Origin: Cymbidium sinense
Taxonomy: Eukaryota > Streptophyta > Magnoliopsida > Asparagales > Orchidaceae
NCBI GenBank assembly: GCA_021442155.1
Contig: CM038221.1
Location: 151,147,601 to 151,211,600 of the forward strand
Length of the DNA stretch: 64,000 nucleotides
Reading direction: 5' to 3'
Below the pieces are notes generated by a model. The model ran no database searches, was not told where the DNA came from, and worked only from the letters and a program-made list of their open reading frames with translations. Both the position numbers and the translations under genes were made by a program. Shown here piece after piece: positions 60,541 through 64,000 of this stretch (positions are counted from its first letter, which is position 1; each line of letters starts with the position of its first letter).

Positions 60541-62230
60541 AAAGATGGCAGATGATAGTTCAGCTGTACCAAGGCTAGTGGAACCTCCTAAGAATTTCAC
60601 ACCTTTCATACCTAGTAATTGTCTTCATATGAGTACAATCATAGATTGACTCTCCAATAGAAAAGGTTCTGTTCCTCAATGCACGATAGTGATCACACCG
60701 GTCAGCCTAGATTATTTATACCTGCTCAGATTGATCGTTCTTTAGATGAGATAGTGGCTCATTATTTCATGGAGAAGAAGGAGATTTTGGGGCACGATTG
60801 GTCAGATGAGGAGAAAGTTAACTTTGATCCTAATTAAGATGACTTGTTAGGAGACTCAGTTGGAGTCTGTATGGTTGATACCAAAGGATCTCTTCTCTTA
60901 GAGCAGCAGGCCATGGAAGGTGAGGAGGTTGATTAGAAGACACCGCAATCATCACCTCCACATCAGAGGTAAAAGATGAGTAGATAGATAGGATGATGGC
61001 AGTTAGAGGACTTATTAGTGTAGTAGTGCACGTAAACAAGCCTCATTAGTTCATCCTACTACAACATCCCACTGAAGTTAGTAATGTCTTGGACCGAAGA
61101 CCTTACCTCCTGTTGAGTAAGGTAGCACTAGCATATATAGGAAGATAGTGTAAAGTACCACCATATAAGAAAAAGATATAAAATTTATGGTTAAGCAGCA
61201 AGTGAAGGAAGCATTGGCTCAAGCCTGGGGAGGATCATCATTTCCAAAGGGTAGACCCTACCTAGAGGAATTCAATTCAATCTAATATCCCAAGGGTTTC
61301 GTGCCACCTTCCTTCAAAAGCTTTAATGGAGTGGAAACCCAAGGCATGACATAGCACACTTTAGGGCCAATTGTTGCAACGTAGGTAGCAATGATGCTTT
61401 GCTTTTTCTCCTCTTCGTTAGTAGCCTAGCAGGGATTACTTTCGATTTGTATGTTGAACTGCCCAATGATTCAGTAAAGAAATTTGCTGAGTTAGAGCAA
61501 CTCTTTATCAAGAGGTTTGTTGAGCTCAAAGAAAGGGTTATCAGTAGGTGATCTCATAGCACAACAAAGAGTCCTATGTGATTATATTTTTCGATGGCAT
61601 AACCCGAGTATGAAATACAAACTGCAGCTATCTGAGCAGCATACCATTGAGATTCTTTTGAAGAATATCCATGGCCCAATCACCTTCATGCTTAAGGGCT
61701 TCACTATCAAGATATTTGAGAAGCTAATCAACAAGGCGGCTAGTCTACAGGGAGAGGCCAAACAATTTCCTTTTCAAGATTAGTTGCCTAAAGCAAAGCC
61801 ACAAAAGGTCTATGAGAAGAAATCTGAAGTAGTGACAATGGTAGATAAGGGGAAGCAGCCATCTAGAGATCAGTTCGAGAGACCACAACCTCAATAGCCT
61901 CCACCTCCTTTTCCACCACCAGGTAGCACCCATCCACAGCCTCCATGGCCACAGACTACCCCACCATACCAGGAAGAAGCAATACCCATCGCCGTAGCTA
62001 TGGTCCATCTACTCTTTTAGATAAGCTTAACAAACCTTATTCTTTTAAGAGGGAGGTAATCAGAAAGATCTTTAAGAATCTCTTAAAGAAGCCTGATTTT
62101 CAGCTACTTGAGCCTAGAAGACCAGAGAAAATAAGCAAAAGTCATGATCCAAACTTTTGCCCCTACCACCGTATGTAAGGCCATATTTTAGAGGATTACT
62201 TCACATTCAAGGACTAGCTTGAACATAGTT
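60541..62230 (+). pseudogene. gag: Gag core and zinc knuckle of element IV
   Basis: In order: MADDSSAVPRLVEPPKNFTP (60549); acidic MEKKEILGHDWSDEEKVNFD (60770); MVKQQVKEALAQAWGGSSFP (61189); the gag core with FDLYVELPNDSVKKFAELEQ and LFIKRFVE (61440-61540); then DLIAQQRVLCDYIFRWHN, AIEILLKNIHG-type TIEILLKNIHGPITFMLKGF and KLINKAASLQGEAKQFPFQD (to 61783); a proline-rich segment (61890-61990); KLNKPYSFKREVIRKIFKNL (62024); and a zinc-knuckle relic CPYHRM.GHILEDYF (62160-62205) in which the final cysteine reads Y. Stops interrupt it at several points. Confidence 0.85.
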
Positions 62231-63150
62231 TCAAGATAGGTGTTGTAGTTATCCCAAAGGAATACCTTGTGGGACAACCATCCAATTTTATTAGGGTAAT
62301 CCTTGGGGATACATGTGATCCTTCCAAAACTAAAGAAGGTTGGGATATTTCTTTATCCAAAACCTCTAAGATGATCATCAAGATCAAGAAGCTTTCCTTG
62401 CGTGTGCTGAGCCTAAACCTCCAACATCAAGGAAGGTTTGCAAGCTCAACTCAAGGAAAGGGGAGCTCATAAAGATGTCGCTGATAGCCATTAGCACCCC
62501 GACCAGTTCAACCTCAGCCTCACAGTTCCTTCCACACCGACTTCTTCCACTTGAGCTAGCTCTACTTCTTCTACTAGAACTCTTATATCAGATAAGGGCA
62601 TCAAATCCCTTACCCCACTCACTTTACTTGATTTCCACTTTGTACCTCCAAACAATTCTAAGAAATTGAAGAATAAAGCTAGTTTGAATTACATCTGTGT
62701 GTCTTCTTCTATTTGTAATGATAACTCTTAAAGTTAAAATAACTATAACAATTTTGATCTTTCTCTTTCTGATTGAGTTACTACTCAATACTAGGTTCAC
62801 CTCTTGAGATAGACTTGGAATCATCCATCGAGGGTCCCATAGGAGAAGCAGTAGTGAGCCCCGCGTGTAGAACCTTCCATTACCCTGCCACAAGAGATCA
62901 TCGAAGTCAACCTCCGTAGTGATAAGGTTTTACTTTCTAGGGCAGCACCTCAAGATAGAGGGAAACAAGTCATTAGTATAGAGGATCGAGAAGCCCGTCC
63001 ATAATATGTTCCACCCTTGGATATGCTTATGTAGGACCAGCCCAAGGTGGACTACAACATCCTTTCTCATCTAAGAAAGTTATCATCTAAGCTAAGCATA
63101 TATGATGCCCTTGTCTTATCCAAAGAGATGAGAGAATCACTAATCAAGGC
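62231..63150 (+). pseudogene. gag: Gag C-terminal / pre-protease region of element IV
   Basis: Landmarks shared with elements I and II are GVVVIPKEYLVGQPSN (62242), ILGDTCDPSKTKEG, GIKSLTPLTLLDFHFVPPNN (62597), KKLKNKASLNYICV, EVNLRSDKVL and LSIYDALVLSKEMRESLIKA (63090-63150). The last is also the start of the element II protease frame. Function unknown; probably a linker. Frames are interrupted. Confidence 0.75.
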
Positions 63151-63600
63151 TCTCCTTGATCCTAAAATATGCTTAGCTCACCAATCGCTATAGTGAGGAA
63201 GCATTACATTATAACAAAAGAAGCTCAAGGGATTATCTTCACAGATGAAGACCTTCTTCTAGGGGACTTGGAGCACAATCATCCCCTCTACATCACATTT
63301 GATGTGGACAGGTTTAGACTTGCCAAAGTTCTTGTGAATTCAGGTGCATCGGTGAACATTATGAGTCTAAAGACCCTTGCCTATTTGAGGATCGATATCT
63401 CCACACTTTGAGAAGATCAGATGATGTTGAGAGGATTCAATGAACAAGGTTTAGTTCTATAGTGTTTTTGGAGATAGGACTAAAGACAAGCCAAGTTTTA
63501 CATCATTGATTTGAATACTTCACTACTTTGCTTGGTAGGCCTTGGATACGAATAAGATCATCCTCCGCTGCATCAAGTTCAAAAGATGGGATTGAATATG
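63151..63600 (+). pseudogene. pol: Aspartic protease domain of element IV
   Basis: The frame 63169-63411 reads AQGIIFTDEDLLLGDLEHNH, then FDVDRFRLAKVLV and NSGASVNIMSLKTLAYLRID. The catalytic site reads NSGA (63337-63348), so the essential aspartate is replaced by asparagine. Downstream MMLRGFNEQG and LLGRPWI-like parts are in other frames. Retropepsin by similarity to the element II copy, but inactive. Confidence 0.85.
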
Positions 63601-64000
63601 TCAATAGAGATGAAAAGCCATTTTCGAGAGGTTGAGATTTATGAGGATGCACCTACTATCTTCCTCAAAACCCTTTTCATGAACTTGGACAAAATTCAAA
63701 TGCAAAACAAAAAAAAGAAAATGAAGAAAAGAAAAAGATAAAAGAAAAAGAAATAAAATAAAAGTCCAAGTGAACAAGAAAGGGAAATTGAAGAAGAAAT
63801 AGATCAAGATATATCACATTCCACCCACAGTTCATTCCATCATATGGACATGTGGGTGGGCTCAACCTATAGAGTGGAGGCAAAAATAGAGTAGTTCCAG
63901 GTGGAAGACCCCTAGTTGGCCATCACCAACAGAGGTCATGTTCCAATTCATAAGAGTACCCTACTATTAGACTTGGAATCCGAGGATGAGTCTAATGTGA
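63601..64000 (+). pseudogene. pol: Post-protease lysine-rich region of element IV, cut by the window edge
   Basis: The plus strand reads a purine-rich tract at 63690-63790 coding for lysine with some glutamate and arginine, matching the tracts at 16076-16160 and 42029-42116. It then continues into the linker near the point where the solo LTR entered element II. The RT and the rest should follow outside the window. Confidence 0.65.

Noticed and set aside
1..64000. Host genes, tRNA or rRNA genes
   Set aside because: All coding traces fall within the retroelement order and no cloverleaf or rRNA signature was noticed. A tRNA scan and protein search would settle it.

Overview
The window is plant nuclear DNA made almost entirely of LTR retrotransposons. 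I found no host gene, tRNA or rRNA. The elements all belong to one Ty3/gypsy family. Their internal regions carry decayed pieces in the order gag - protease (PR) - reverse transcriptase (RT) - RNase H - second, archaeal-type RNase H (aRNH) - integrase (IN). The double RNase H is the hallmark of the plant Tat lineage, which includes Ogre and Retand. Very long LTRs and an extra protein module upstream of the canonical gag domain recall the Ogre branch. The species cannot be named from the sequence; the AT-rich, nested, decayed layout suggests a large, repeat-rich plant genome.

Layout. (1) 1-1953: minus-oriented LTR fragment. (2) 1954-24863: element I, minus strand, with an 8,079-bp 3' LTR (1954-10032), a repeat-rich 3' UTR (10033-12109), pol (12110-16752), gag (16753-20425) and a 5' LTR cut down to 4,272 bp (20592-24863). 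(3) 24864-47043: element II, minus strand, with a partial 3' LTR (24864-27746), 3' UTR, pol (30382-34371) and, after an interruption, PR and gag (41824-46654) and a short leader remnant. The interruption is a complete 7,447-bp plus-oriented solo LTR (34372-41818) flanked by a perfect 5-bp target duplication, AGGGG. (4) 47044-48817: start of the LTR of element III (plus), inserted in the leader of element II. (5) 48818-64000: element IV (plus), inserted in the LTR of element III, with a 7.2-kb 5' LTR (48818-56033), a 3.3-kb leader, gag from 59382, PR near 63.3 kb, and the rest beyond the window. The order of insertion is therefore II, then III, then IV; the solo LTR is also younger than II.

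All coding regions are broken by stops and frameshifts, so nothing here should make a complete polyprotein, although several catalytic motifs are still legible. The LTRs start TGTTGACCTCA and end near CACCACA. Comparing the copies picks out several conserved non-coding parts: a dense array of TTGAC(C/T) W-box cores in the presumed U3, a 16-bp palindrome TTGACCAATTGGTCAA, a GC/CpG-rich block that may hold the promoter, and a GA/CT stem-loop further in.

The most interesting feature is the leader between the 5' LTR and gag of element IV (about 56390-59240). It is an array of some 30 or more units, 20 of them regularly spaced at about 75 bp. Each unit is a potential stem-loop with a nearly constant 10-nt loop (consensus TACTCAAATT), while the two stem arms change together from unit to unit. 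The same design, with different arm sequences, is seen in the leader remnant of element II and in a single hairpin left in element I. This pattern points to selection on RNA or DNA structure.
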